Positions 29,957 to 41,389 of a stretch of DNA of 64,000 bases are shown piece by piece; position 1 is the first letter of the stretch, and every line of letters begins with the position of its first letter. The DNA comes from Absidia repens. Taxonomy: Eukaryota; Mucoromycota; Mucoromycetes; Mucorales; Cunninghamellaceae. The notes under the pieces were generated by a model. That model saw only the letters and a list, made by a program, of their open reading frames with translations, was not told where the DNA came from and searched no databases. The position numbers and the translations under genes were made by a program. Where the stretch lies: positions 682,001 through 746,000 of the forward strand of contig MCGE01000014.1 of NCBI GenBank assembly GCA_002105175.1, read 5' to 3'.

Positions 29957-30807
29957 CTACACTACAATATGACCAGGTGACGAAGTAAATGAGACAAATT
30001 TTGATGGTGTTGGTCCGTTCGTGATACGGAACGCCGGCAGCGGAGGTGGTACAGCACTGGTTGGAGTTGGGTGAGCTGGGTTAGACTGCATTAAAGGGGC
30101 AGCTTGCGGGTCATACTGTCTCCATGGGGCATAAGATACACTGCTATCTTGTTGTATCACCCTATTTGGCATTGAGTATACTAAAGTGATGGCACTTCCA
30201 TTCTCATGCTCATTCTATCACTATTCGATAAAACATAAGATTGGTTGTGTTGCTGTTGCTGTGGTTGCTGGAATGGCGCATATATTTTATGTCCACGAAA
30301 ATTAGAATTGTCACTAAATAATTGTTGTTGCTGTTGGATACAAAACACCGTTCGGTTGTTGTATGACAAGTCGTTAGAAGGCTGATGTGTCTTCCGAATA
30401 TTGCTGATGATGCATTGATTGGCGTTGATAAGGATCACGATTCGAGGACAAATTTGGTGAAGTGAAGGAAGAAATATCATTAGTTACTGGTTTTCGTTCA
30501 GCCCTGAAGGATATATTCTTGGCCTTTATTTCTTCGTTGATCCTTAATGGTTATAATGTATTAAGAAAAGAAAATGATTATGTGAATCTATTCTTCGAAT
30601 GTATTGTATGCCATCTATCTTACCTCATTGAAGATTACCCGGAATTCTTAAAGGATAGCTTTGAGTTCCAAGTGGAATCACTGATGCTGGTTTTTATTTT
30701 TGCAGTACCAATATAAGAGAAGGAGAGGCCATAGTAGAATATTTATCACAATCAGTACTATAAATGAGTTGTTGTTGTCCTGTTTGTCCCAGTACAGTGT
30801 CGATCAT
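29957..30807 (-). pseudogene. Decayed Q-rich gene, function unknown
   Basis: The minus strand shows gene-like text that changes frame three times. It starts ATG at 30807 (MIDTVLGQTGQQQLIYS, then STMASPS). The text continues in another frame (GTAKIKTSISDSTWNSKLS) to a good donor, GG|GTAATC. After an intron of about 90 nt ending CCATTAAG, it resumes in phase (INEEIKAKNISFRAERKPV through QRQSMHHQQYSEDTS). It then switches frame to HQPSNDLSYNNR and a Gln-rich stretch, and switches again to MPNRVIQQDSSVSYAPWRQY and SFTSSPGHIVV with a stop at 29957. I recognise no domain. Unless the assembly has three indels here, the gene is broken. The preserved splice phase suggests fairly recent decay. Confidence 0.45.
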
Positions 30808-30981
30808 ATTTCCTTGGAATATCAATTGAGAAAAAAAAATTATGCGAGCGGACAAGAAACTTCATATATATACATATGTAAAGATCGAGCGTGACTCAAG
30901 TCACAATCCCGACAACCTCCCCCTCCCCTTTTTTTTTCCTTCCTTCTTTCGCTTTTTTCTTTTCACCCACTTATTATTTTA

Positions 30982-32391
30982 ATGTCATCTGCTGCTAATA
31001 CTCTACAACGCCAATTCAAAGGTAAAAAAAATATTAAAAATAGCATATGGCGATTTTTATTCAACTTGTTGGCTTTTTAGACCTTATTAGATCCCCCGTC
31101 CCGGGTTTTGTGGTTGATTTAAAAGACGAGAATATTTTTGAATGGTATATTATCGCTGTTGAAAAAAAAAAAAAAAAAAAAAGTAGCTACTAATTTGTCC
31201 TTTCACTTAGGTCTGTTGCTATCATTGGTCTTCCAAAAACTATTTATGAAGGTGGTTATTTTATGGTACTTTGATGCTCTTATGATTCAACAACAACCCA
31301 CACTCAGAAGCAACCATCTTTTTTTTAAAAAAAAAAAATAGGCCACCATGACTTTCCCTAGTGATTATCCCTTCCATCCTCCTACCTTCCGCTTTGACCG
31401 TGAATTTTATCACCCAAACGGTAAAAAATGAAAAGAACAAGTAGTACAAATGGCCCCCTCTCTCTCGCACTCCCTCTTTAACGATATATTTGCGAATCTT
31501 GTATAGTATACGACGATGGCAGACTTTGTATATCTATCCTTCATCCTCCAGGCGACGATCCCGTAAGCGGTGAAAAGGCAGAGGTAAGTATAATACCGAC
31601 ACAGCACCGTTACAGACGAATATGTGGGTCCGAATCTCAATGCTTGCCTTTCATTTTATAATAGGAACGATGGAATCCTACTCAGGTAAATCTCAATAAG
31701 CTACATAATGTGATAAACTCAATATCTTGTACTAATGATTTGTTTGTTTTTATTATTATTATTCTTTATGGTAGTCTGTTGAAAGTAAGGCTATTGCCTG
31801 AGCGATAGCAACACTCAGCGTGTACATAGCTCATATTGTTATTATTTTGTTTTCTTTTTATCTCTAGGTGTCTTAATGTCCATCGTCTCACTATTGGCGG
31901 ACCCTAACTGCTCAAGTCCAGCCAACGTTGATGCAGGAGTAAGTCACAATAGGTCATCTTCTATACTTCATATAGGAAAATAATTTTATCATTCTTTTTA
32001 TAGGTGGCATTTAGAAAAGATCGCGAATTGTACGATGGGATCGTGAAACGTGAGTCTGGATAATACATTATACTTTTTTGCTTTTTGCAAACTACACTCC
32101 CGTATTTATTATTTATTATTATTACTATTATAGAGCAAGTCGAACTTTCCAAACAAGACATTCCTCCCGGATTCAAGATGCCAACGTCGGAAAAAGATTT
32201 TATGATTGCTGCTCCCGTTGAAATAGAAGAAGATGACAACTTGTAAGTCCACATATATTTTTTTCTTCTTGACAATTGACTTTTTTTTTTTTTTTCTTCT
32301 TCATATATAGCTGGTACGAATCTTGCGATGAAAGCGATTTGGATGCAGGAGACGATGACGATTTTGAGGAAGACGACGAAGAAGATGATTA
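30982..32391 (+). CDS. CDC34: Cdc34/UBE2R-type ubiquitin-conjugating enzyme
   Basis: E2 enzyme that works with SCF ubiquitin ligases to build Lys48 chains on cell-cycle regulators. Eleven exons: 30982-31021, 31081-31144, 31211-31265, 31341-31419, 31506-31582, 31664-31684 (21 nt), 31774-31783 (10 nt), 31867-31937, 32003-32048, 32134-32242 and 32310-32391, giving 217 residues in a consistent frame. The E2 core is complete: HPPTFRF, YHPNVYDDGRLCISILHPP with the catalytic Cys in RLCIS, then the acidic insertion GDDPVSGEKAEERWNP that marks Cdc34. QSVESVLMSIVSLLADPN and SSPANVDA follow. The C-terminal extension ends in an acidic tail (DDDDFEEDDEEDD), which in Cdc34 docks on the cullin. A poly(A) signal AATAAA is at 32581-32586. 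Assignment to the UBE2R class is firm. Confidence 0.96.
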
Positions 32392-32897
32392 GTTTAGTTA
32401 TTTAGTGGTTTAGTAGCTTTAGTTTTAGGTAGTTACATTTCTTTCCCTTCCCTCCCCTCTTTCCCTTTTTCGTCACCTGTTGAAAACTATACGGTCGTCT
32501 TCTCCTTTTTTTTTAAAAAAAAATCCATATATCTTCCTCATTTATTGGTTACTACTGACTCTATGGTTTTATATCCATTCAATAAAGTCGTTATCTATTT
32601 ATGTGATTCTTTCTTATTTTTGTTGCCTTGATTTTATCGGTCATTTTGTGATTGCAAAAAATTACCATACCATTTCTGTATAAATTTCATTTCATTTCTT
32701 AGTGTCCTGCATCTTCCATATTTATATGCATTGTAAATAAATCATGTTGTGTTTTTTAATCAGGACCATTTTACCATACAAGGTATGCGCGTTATTCTAA
32801 AACAAACCCAATCATTTTCACTTATAGTCCATAAAAGGTAAATCGAACTATTTAAAAAATGGGTTATATATTACATTTAAATTTCCGGCTAAATTGG

Positions 32898-32979
32898 GTC
32901 GCTTTGTCCGAGTGGTTAAGGAGATGGCCTGCTAAGCCATTGGGCTTTGCCCGCGCGAGTTCGAATCTCGTAGGCGACG
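32898..32979 (+). tRNA. tRNA-Ser (anticodon GCU)
   Basis: An 82-nt class II tRNA without intron. The acceptor stem pairs GTCGCTT with AGGCGAC. The anticodon arm is ATGGC-CTGCTAA-GCCAT, giving anticodon GCU. The variable arm folds as GGGC-TTT-GCCC, and the T arm is GCGAG-TTCGAAT-CTCGT. A TTTTT Pol III terminator follows at 32985-32989. The long variable arm and GCU anticodon together define serine AGY decoding. Confidence 0.96.
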
Positions 32980-32989
32980 CTTCCTTTTT

Positions 32990-35341
32990 ACGTTTTTACT
33001 TTTTGAAAGTATGTGCTTATTGCATCTTGTTTTGTTATGGCTAATTTTGGTTATTAGGTCGTAACTGAAGATTGCTTTTGTACGTTTTTATTTTTTTATA
33101 ATGTGAGGACCAGAACTTTTTAGGGTGAAGTTTAACCCTGCTACGGCTAAAATGGGTGTGAAGCATGTAACACAGTAGTGTTTTTGTAGGTTTTTATATT
33201 TTTTTGGGTTGTATAGGGTGTCTCGAGTTATCCTTTAGTATAACTTTTGCTTGTTTAGAGCTTGAAAATAACTTTGTTCTTTAGGCGGAATTTGAAATAT
33301 CTTGTTCCTGATTCGGACAAAAATAGAATTGATAGTAGTGAGCACCAGAACTTTTGTAGATAATGTCCAACTGTAGAGAAAGTTTATAAAAAATAAACTT
33401 GTAAAAGTAAAATAAAATAAAAAAGAAAAGTATTGACCTTTGTTGGTTCAATAAAAATAAGTGTATAACACACAGTAAAAATAAAAAAGGACTTGTAGTC
33501 AAAAATAAAAGGAGGTTTCTATGATCCAATAGAAACAGTAGATAATTTGGTGGTGTAATAACCTTTGTACTAAGTTTTATTTGATAAATTGAGAAAACTG
33601 AAAAAAACCAAAGAGAAAAGAAAAAGGGTAATAAAAAAGGTGGGCTATTTATACTAAAACATAGAAGAAAATAAGGTAGGTCGAAAGCGAGGCAGGATGA
33701 GAATTGAGATGGTCCGAGATCAGAGGTGGTCAGAGGTCAGAGATGGTCAGAGGGTAATACAGTCGTGTCTTTAATCACTAAAATTGCAAAAGCGGCTTCA
33801 GGCCGATCCTCGACAACCCTTTGTAGCTTAAATAGAATTGAAAATTAAAGAAGTAATTATACTTGAAAGTCAGGTTGTTATGTATTATTTTCAAAAATGA
33901 AACTAATAAGGTCAATAAAATAAATAAAGACTTGGGTCAAGTCAAAAAGAGAAAAATAAATACAATTCAGACTCAGCTGTCAAAGGTTTATGATAAAGTA
34001 TTACAGAAGTTGGAATAGAGAAAGCCAACAAGCCTTGGGTGGTTTAAAAAAAAAACCTTGATAATGAGTTTATTGGTAAAATAAAAATAGTAATGTAAAG
34101 ATACCTTTTTTAATAATATTTTCTTTCTTTCTTTGTATTTATACTTTTTTGAATTTTTTTTTTCTGTTGTGGTGAATATTCGCTACTAAATTTAATCGCT
34201 GCACTTTTAAAATTCCACCACTCAGCGTTCTGCAGAGCCCTGGATTTGATATGAAGCTCGTAATCTAAAGAAAAAAAAAAAGGGGTTACAATGCCGCCAC
34301 TTTCGAGTGGTGAGGGGCACTGTTATAAAAAACGACTCACACTCTGTCGATTGCTACCATGATGAAAGGACTATCATGCTCTTCATGTTATACAAAAAAA
34401 AAAAAGCTCTTCATGCATGATGCGAAAAAAGACAAGCAACCAACCAGTTTTTTTGGGTGACGGGGATTGAAAATTGAGACGAGTGTTTTTTTTTTTGCAC
34501 ACGGTGTGAAACATATTTCTCCACTCCTTTTCTTTCCGTTTTCTTTTTTTCCTTCTTTTTCATTTCTTCACCATTCAACTTTTTTGAGGTCATGTCGGAC
34601 TTATATTAGTATCAGGGCTAGTTTAGAAGCGTTTTCAGCTCAGGGATTACAAGATGCATGGGGAAACTCTTTCATTTTGGATTCAGGATTTTGGAACCAC
34701 CATTAGTTGGCTTTTTGGAGTCTTCATTAGCTTAGCTTAGTTTTAGTTTGTCCATATTTGTATCTACATCTGAATAAATTGTGTCCCTTTTTACATGTTT
34801 TAATGAAAAATGAATGTCTAATTAGTTTGCTTTATGTCTTGTACAAGAGATTTTTTTTTTTAATTCCATTACCGCTTTAGATTAGTGTTGGCTGTTGCTC
34901 TGCTTCAATAAAAATATATCCATTTATAATCTTTTTCATGTCTTACAGTATTAGATCCTGTTTACAATTGTTCTTTTACATTAATGATGATTTTCCTCCA
35001 CTAGTTTACTTAATCGATGTTGCCCTTTAAAGTTTATGCATATGCTTCCTTTTTTTTAAACCTATCAACCTCTGCTACCATAGCCATCTGAAATTGAACA
35101 ATGGCTTTTTTTTTTTTTTTTTTTTTTTTGCTGTATGATAAAATATGAGCTAAATATTATACCATATATGACGATGATTTGGGTGATGCTTAGGAGGAGA
35201 ATTTCTGAACAACCAGTTTAACTTCTTCAGTGTGAGTTTCTAGTGAGCATGTTTCAATGTGCCTCCAGCATCTATTGTGAAACGATTGTAGTTAATGGTG
35301 GAGCAATAGAAATAAGAATACTGTTCAGCCAATATATCAGT

Positions 35342-35383
<42 letters not shown>

Positions 35384-36085
35384 ATAACCAAATGTGATGT
35401 AAATGGTGCGACAGCTTCCGGAACCATTTACAGAGACCGTATAGATACAATGGCGCTTTTATTAAACCCTGCCACTTTTCCAAGATTCCCTTGTCAAGGG
35501 TCATTTCAATTTCAAACCTCTCGTGGCAAAATGACCAAAGATCGACCGATTTTTTATGGTTAGAAATGTTTCTTTGCGTAAGGCATAGACACCAACTAAA
35601 CTTCAATAAACATTATTAACAAACCTGAAATGATTGTTTATTTACTACAAAGCAAATCAGCGTAAAAATCATGGTAGAACTGTTTTTATTTTTGTACACA
35701 TGCTGGGCGTTTTTTTTTTAATGATTTAAGTATAACATCAAGTCCGATTATCATGCAGTGGATTCAACTGGGTGTTTCCAAGAACGGGTTCAAGTCGTAC
35801 AAGGGAGAGAAAATGTGTGAACGTTTTATTTTTAACAAAAAAATATCAAACAGATAAATTTAAACATTTTTCTACATGCGGCTAACCATTTGATATGGAA
35901 AGAGAAACAAGTAACTGTGCCTCAAATTGGGACTGCTTTATGGAGATCATCATTGGTGCAAGGAATGCAGATTGTATTTGCGTGATCCTTTTTTGTGTGA
36001 AAGAATGGGCATTTCTCTCTCTATTTGTACGCCTCTGTTTCTATAAAAATAGCCTTCCTCCCCCCCCCTACTCATGGAGAAATTA
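32990..36085. other. Intergenic, repeats only
   Basis: AT-rich DNA after the tRNA. It includes a short array of GAGATGGTCAGAG-type units near 33700-33760, a dispersed repeat copy at 34565, a T-run near 35111-35129 and a T39 run at about 35344-35382. An open frame after the T39 run has no start context, splice signals or recognisable domain. I see no supported gene. Confidence 0.45.
34565..35000 (+). repeat. Dispersed repeat, type A copy with serial poly(A) signals
   Basis: Starts with TTCAACTTTTTTGAGGTCAT and carries AGTATCAGGGCTAGTTTAGA, TTTTCAGCTCAGGGATTAC and CATGGGGAAACTCTTTCATT. A GAATAAATTG signal and a further CAATAAAAA signal about 130 bases later follow. The block order equals that of the minus-strand long elements, so this is a truncated sense copy. 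Confidence 0.6.
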
Positions 36086-36095
36086 GTATATAAGG
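36086..36095 (+). promoter_or_regulatory. TATA box of secreted-protein gene
   Basis: GTATATAAGG lies about 56 bases before the ATG at 36151, in a good position for a TATA element. It follows a C-rich run and a second TATA-like CTATAAAAATAG further upstream. This suggests an inducible or strongly expressed promoter. Confidence 0.6.
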
Positions 36096-36150
36096 ACCGA
36101 CTTTATTTTTCATTCGTCTCCAACTATTCATTTTCCTACCTTAATAAACA

Positions 36151-36522
36151 ATGCGTTTTTCTATGATCGTTGTGGCCGTCTGTCTATTGACTAGTGGACA
36201 AGTCCTCTCCAGTCCTATTGACCAAGTTGAGAACAAGCTGGTGGCTCGCGAGGATGGCGATTTTTGTATTTATTTCTACAAAAAGCCCCACTATAAAGAC
36301 GAGGCTGGCTTCATCTGCGGCCAATTAAGTGGGCCGGGTGATCATGCAGGCCGACCAAACGCAAATATGCCTGTTGTTGGCTCATTGACCGCCCCTGATT
36401 GGTTGGAAATCAACCTCTTCAATAAGAAGGCCTACCGTGGCGAGTCTAAAGTCGTCCAAGGCAACCAAGATTCAATTGATCCTGCTTTCAATGTGCAAAG
36501 TTTCAAGTTTTTATACAAATAA
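36151..36522 (+). CDS. Secreted betagamma-crystallin-like small protein
   Basis: Intronless, 123 residues. Residues 1-20 are a signal peptide (MRFSMIVVAVCLLTSGQVLS), with a short propeptide-like stretch possibly ending at VAREDG. The mature part resembles one betagamma-crystallin domain: CIYFYKKPHYKDEAGFICG as the first Greek-key half and LFNKKAYRGESKVVQG as the second, closing with NVQSFKFLYK. The K-x-x-Y-x-D/G-E pattern occurs twice, as expected for two Greek keys in one domain. Two Cys residues remain in the mature part and could form a disulfide. Function is unknown; extracellular, wall-associated or Ca-binding roles are inference. TATA is at 36086 and a poly(A) signal at 36589-36594. Lack of introns sets it apart from its neighbours. 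Confidence 0.75.
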   Translation: MRFSMIVVAVCLLTSGQVLSSPIDQVENKLVAREDGDFCIYFYKKPHYKDEAGFICGQLSGPGDHAGRPNANMPVVGSLTAPDWLEINLFNKKAYRGESKVVQGNQDSIDPAFNVQSFKFLYK

Positions 36523-36594
36523 CTTATGCTCTTCTTTTTTCTGAAAAGTCGAACTTTTTTAAATCTTTGTTATTATTAGTAGTATGTCAATAAA

Positions 36595-37721
36595 ACAACG
36601 TGAATAAACGACTATCGGCGGGAACTGAAATTTGATTTCTTTTTCGTATATGATATGATGTGAAATTTTTTTTATTTCTTTGCTTTCTTTTCTTTTTTTC
36701 TTAATTGACATTTTCCAGATGACTTATTTTGGAGGATGGAATGCCTTGTTTGTGATAGTATTTCCTTGTAGTTTTTTAATTGCGCAATTAAGATCGACTT
36801 TTTGCGCATAGGTAGTTTAGTTATCTTGCGGCAGGCAAAAGGGTGGTGGGTAGGTTGTGAATGGGGCTTTGAAAGTTGCTGATGGGTATACTGTTTTGTT
36901 ACTTTCTTTTATAGTTTCTTGTATCATTCAATTCTTCAGCAAGTATACAAATATAGTGGTGGCTTACGATAGACACCTTCCTTTTATAAAAAAACTGGAA
37001 TCGTCAATATGATTGAAGAACTAAGAGGGACAACGTGGCTTTAATATGCAGATGTAGTGGCGGCGTTTGTGAATTGACTATTGACTGTTTTGGTAAATGG
37101 ATGGACGGACGGACGTACGCACATGAACATGGAATAACTCAGCAGGGATGAAGTGTAGTGTATTCTTCTTATTTATTTATCTATTTATTTATATCTTATA
37201 TCTTCACAAAAGCAGCTTATTTGTGTATTGTTTTTCACCCTTCAATAAAACAAGTTTTTATTTATTATTATATTTTGTATATGATGTATGTTGCAAAGGG
37301 ATTTATTCTACTTTGGGAAAAAAAGGGGGATGGGTTGTGTATGTTGACTGGTCGTTGAAGGATGAGCATCTACTAGTGAACTGTATATCACAGTGGAATT
37401 GGGTGGGGAAAAGCGGTATCTGGTGAACTGGCAGCAAAAAAAAGACAGTATTGAAAAAAAGTACGCGGTGTTAATATGTAATGAATAGCGCGACAAGAAC
37501 TCCTGCGGGGTTCACATTTGGCACTTGAAACGTGATTTGTTTGGCGCGTCGCCGTTTTTTAAATAGGTAGGGAACCTGAATTATTTTTTCTCTTTCTCTT
37601 TCGCATAACAACCTTTTATTATTATTTATCGTTCTTTTTTTTTTTTTTTTTTTTTTTCAAAATCATATTGCATTCTTCTTTTGTACATATTTATCTTTTT
37701 CCTTGTATAAATATACTTATC
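36595..37721. promoter_or_regulatory. Upstream region of Whi5-like gene with E2F-type site
   Basis: About 1.1 kb of AT-rich DNA without a supported ORF. At 37540-37548 there is TTTGGCGCG, matching the E2F/DP core TTTSGCGC, about 180 bases before the Whi5-like ATG. A GCGCGAC motif occurs about 55 bases earlier. A T-run of about 25 bases at 37633-37657 follows. Confidence 0.5.
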
Positions 37722-38776
37722 ATGACGGAACATTTTTTCATGGCACGACAGCCCGAAACTGACATCACAAAGGTAATTAAAGTATGATGGTTTTGGGATT
37801 TTTTTTTTTTGTGTGTCTACGATTACTGTTGGATTTCTCCATAATACCGTACGAAAATCTAAGAATTTTGATGACCATAATTGCTTTTTGCATTGTATTT
37901 GATCAGGTATTAACCCTCTTTTTTTTTTTTTTTGTTGCACAGCATTTAGATTCGCTCAAGACAAGATTGGGTTTTGCTAGGTTTAAGTTACGCAACGGAT
38001 GGGAAAAAAATACACTTTTGGATGTGGAATCATTTTGGAAAGAACGACAACGACAAATGGTAGATTCCTTACCGATACCACGATTCACTCAACGTGACAT
38101 TCTAGACAATCGCACCCTTCATCCTCATTATCATTACCACAAAAACGGTCTCCTTAGTTCACCTACCTTCACCCAACGACAACATCAGCGTCGCCACTCG
38201 CATCATTCTCAAGAGAGGAAGAAGAGGAAAGCAGGTAGGTTGACTCGATCGCACTCCACACCTACCACATCAGACAGTTTTACTCATTCATCACAGCAAC
38301 ATCACCAAGACGATGAATTATCGTCAACTTACTCTTTCTCCTCCGACACACAATCGCCATCGGCCCACGACGATGACAAAAGCAAACCACAGTCGTCCGA
38401 CGAATACGAGGCCGATGAACTGGATTCAGATGAAGGGGATGATACCGAGGACGATGATGGTCATTATACCCATTTAGTACGTAAACGCGCACGCACCATC
38501 ACACCCCCATCACCACCCATCACCATTGATGATCGCACACAACAGAAAAAAGCGGCTATTGTCATCCAGCCAAGACGAAACAAGAGCTCATTGGATTATC
38601 TCTCCTATGCCATTTCCATGACGGAAAACCAACCCACTAGCAACAACCACCGCGAAATGATCTCGTTGAAAGATGGTGAATTCCATGGTGCACTCGCAAA
38701 TCCCTTCATAGCCCCACCTTCACCTGTTACAGCTGCTGCCGAAGCTATGATGATGTTTGGTCATCATTCCCAATAG
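37722..38776 (+). CDS. Whi5/Nrm1-like G1/S repressor
   Basis: Probable transcriptional repressor that binds the SBF/MBF (or E2F-type) G1/S factor. Exons 37722-37772 and 37943-38776 give 294 residues. The intron ends with a T-run and GTTGCACAG. Residues 18-45 read HLDSLKTRLGFARFKLRNGW, which matches the short conserved GTB motif of the Whi5/Nrm1 family (LKxRLxxAxxKVxxGW pattern). The rest is low complexity: Ser/Thr/His-rich with many SP and TP sites of the type phosphorylated by CDK, an acidic patch near residues 190-225, and a possible basic nuclear signal KKRKAGRL. The tail ends NPFIAPPSPVTAAAEAMMMF. Regulation by CDK and an E2F-type promoter site would fit a G1/S feedback role, but this is inferred. 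A poly(A) signal is at 38900-38905. Confidence 0.72.
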
Positions 38777-38905
38777 ACTCATGAACCCATCCCCTTTCTC
38801 ATTTGCCATTTATTTTATTTTATCCCCTCATCCAATCCTTTACTACTAGTTCTTTAGTTTACATGATACCTTTCTCTCTGTATATTTGTATTTTTTTTAA
38901 ATAAA

Positions 38906-41389
38906 CCAATTTTAATATTTTAATATTGTTATGTTGCCTCCTGTGTGCTATGTATATTTGTGCATATGTGTGTGATATGATGGCTGATGATCCGGATTTT
39001 GGAAAAGTAGCATAGTGGGGACGGGGGTCCCGTTTTGAATTTTTATGGCAAGGCACGCGTAGTGGGTGGCGCGCCCTTACCTTTTTTTGGGACCAAAAAA
39101 AAAGTTGACCGGACATTGAAAAGGAAGTTAAACGATGGACCTTCAGTTTTTTTTCTTGGGGTGAGGTCCGTTCCCCTATTTTAATGCATGCAGTAACATA
39201 AAACTATCCTTCTACGACTCTATTATTAGATGTTGTTTGATTTAGACGATTGTGTGGGCGCGCACGGATTTTATTTTTTGTTTGTATTTTCTTTCCACCT
39301 CCATGAATAAAGATGTATCATATTCTTTTTTTTTTTTTTTTGAGCAGAGTGTCCCGCAGCCTTGATTGGTCAAAACCCAATGGATATTATCTTTATCTCA
39401 GAAGTCAGTGCCATTTCTCCACATACCTAATCAAATCTAGACTGCTGGTGATGAAAAGATAACAAAAAAAAGTCGTGTAGTGCTTTTACTTTTCTCTGTG
39501 TGTCACATATAATGAACACGTTTCGTCATCCCCTGTTTTGAGTTTCGCGTAACTGACCATTCACAAAATTAAAAAAAAGATGTGATACTACATCCTGCAA
39601 ATAACACTAGAAAATAATAATGAGGAGACGTGATGTTTATTTTATTATTACTATAAGGTGTACTGACAAAATGGAAGGTTATTTCTAGCTCACCTCAATA
39701 TGAATAGAGAGAACGATTTGTTACATTCACACCCCGACCCATGAATTTCTCTTCATCCCCTTTTTTTCTTCTTCCTCTTTTTTTTCAAAACATTGTCTTC
39801 ATGGAAGTGTCAATGTGGGTGAAGATGATCTTAGATTAGAGCTAGAATTTGAATCAGAGGCATTTTAAAAAATGCAATACAAACTTGCATAGGGAAACTC
39901 TTTCATTTTGGATTTGTGATTTGGGACTACCATTTAGATTAGTCTAGATTAATAATGGCACTGAAGTATTCAATAGTCTAGTTTCGTTTTAGTTGTCATA
40001 GTTCGTATTTACATCTGAATAAAATATATCTTGTCTTTTTTTTTTTTTACCATTAATATATAATATACGTTTAATTGTTTTGGCGAAATATATACTTTTA
40101 TATCAATAGTAAGAATGTGTGTATTTTTCTTCCTATTTCGGAAGTTGCTGGGACACTATCGCAGTCGTTGTTAACTTTATCACCTATGATAGTTTTTGCA
40201 AGTTAATGGATTTAACACTCATTCTATAGAGAGTGATCTTCCAGTCGCTGTAAGTTTTATCTAGGGAATGCTTTCTATATATGTTGGGGAACACGTAGCC
40301 AGAAAGCGACGACGAGGGAGTTCGGGTGGCGAACTTGGTGCCCCGCTCCCTATAGTCAGTTATTATGCCTGGACTTAGCTTAGAGTAAAAAATGGTTGTA
40401 TCCGGGACGGCTTGGGTTGTCAAACAAATTGTTTAATTATTCTTATTATGCATGCCTCATGTCAAGACAATACTACCTGTCGACAGCCTTCATTGAATCA
40501 TTACTGTATAATACAACAATGATATTGAACTTTACGATAGTATACTTTGTGTATTTACAGTAGTATTCCGGAGAAGCGCCTGAAGTGTGAACTAATACTC
40601 ATAACAATTTCCTGAACGAGGAGCATTGGTATTAGCCGGTTCTTTAGTTACGGGAATAATGAATACCAACTCCTTAGCAAGTCGGTACCTCAATCATGGG
40701 TTGGCAACGATCGGCCCTAAGTATTGATACATTTCTCTCGACGCCTAAAGAAGCCGGGACCAAACTGAGAGTTCAGGAATGATCTATATACATATACTAA
40801 AAACTACTAATAAACAAAATAAACACCGTTTCTACCGCTTACCAACAAAGACCCCAATACGAAAATAGTATTGATTGACTGAGGGGACTTCTCATGCGCG
40901 ACAAAACAGCGGCGATTAAAATCGACTAAAACTTTCTATTTTTCCCTTCCCCTTTCTTGTTTTTTCAACTAATTCTTCTTTTTTATTCCTTTGTTTCACT
41001 AATCTACTTCTCTTTTTTTCTTTTTGATTTTTTTACTCTACTGATGTACTTTTCTCCTTTTTTCTCTTTTCCCTTCCTTCCTTCCTTCACTGATACGCTT
41101 TTCTTTTAACAAATATCACTACTTCCTATTCTCAATGGTAAGGAATATATAGGAACTTATATTATTTTGAAATCGTATATTTTGAAAGATGAACCTTTTT
41201 ATATGTTTACGCGTTTATAGTTATGAAAGGGCGGGTTTTATTTGATGTTGGTGATCTTTTTTGATTTGAACGTTAGTTCTGGGTTGTTTTATGAAGACTG
41301 CATGGCTAGATCGTAAGACGTAGTACGAATAGAAGGTGAACAAAATCAAAGTGGGGCATACTAATTGTTTTCTTCTTCTTCTTTTTCTA
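38906..41389. other. Intergenic, repeat fragments
   Basis: No supported gene. It holds a GGGACGGGGGTCCC inverted repeat with an ACGCGT motif nearby (about 39018-39060), a type B dispersed repeat at 39825, and fragments related to the 72-bp tandem array near 1000 (about 40630-40690). Confidence 0.4.
39825..40040 (+). repeat. Short dispersed repeat, type B copy
   Basis: AGAATTTGAATCAGAGGCAT, the ATTTTAAAAAATGC box, GCATAGGGAAACTCTTTCAT and TTTACATCTGAATAAAATAT occur in the same order as the copies near 310, 42595 and 46260. Confidence 0.6.

Noticed and set aside
35243..35563. 106-residue plus-strand frame after the T39 run
   Set aside because: The T-run accounts for much of it. The rest has no start, splice site or homology that I can see. 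A retroposed insert on the minus strand was considered, but no flanking duplication was found.
40540..40760. Possible 5S rRNA or other structured RNA
   Set aside because: A GC-richer conserved-looking stretch, but it lacks the 5S internal-control text and fits the old GGTATT repeat family instead.
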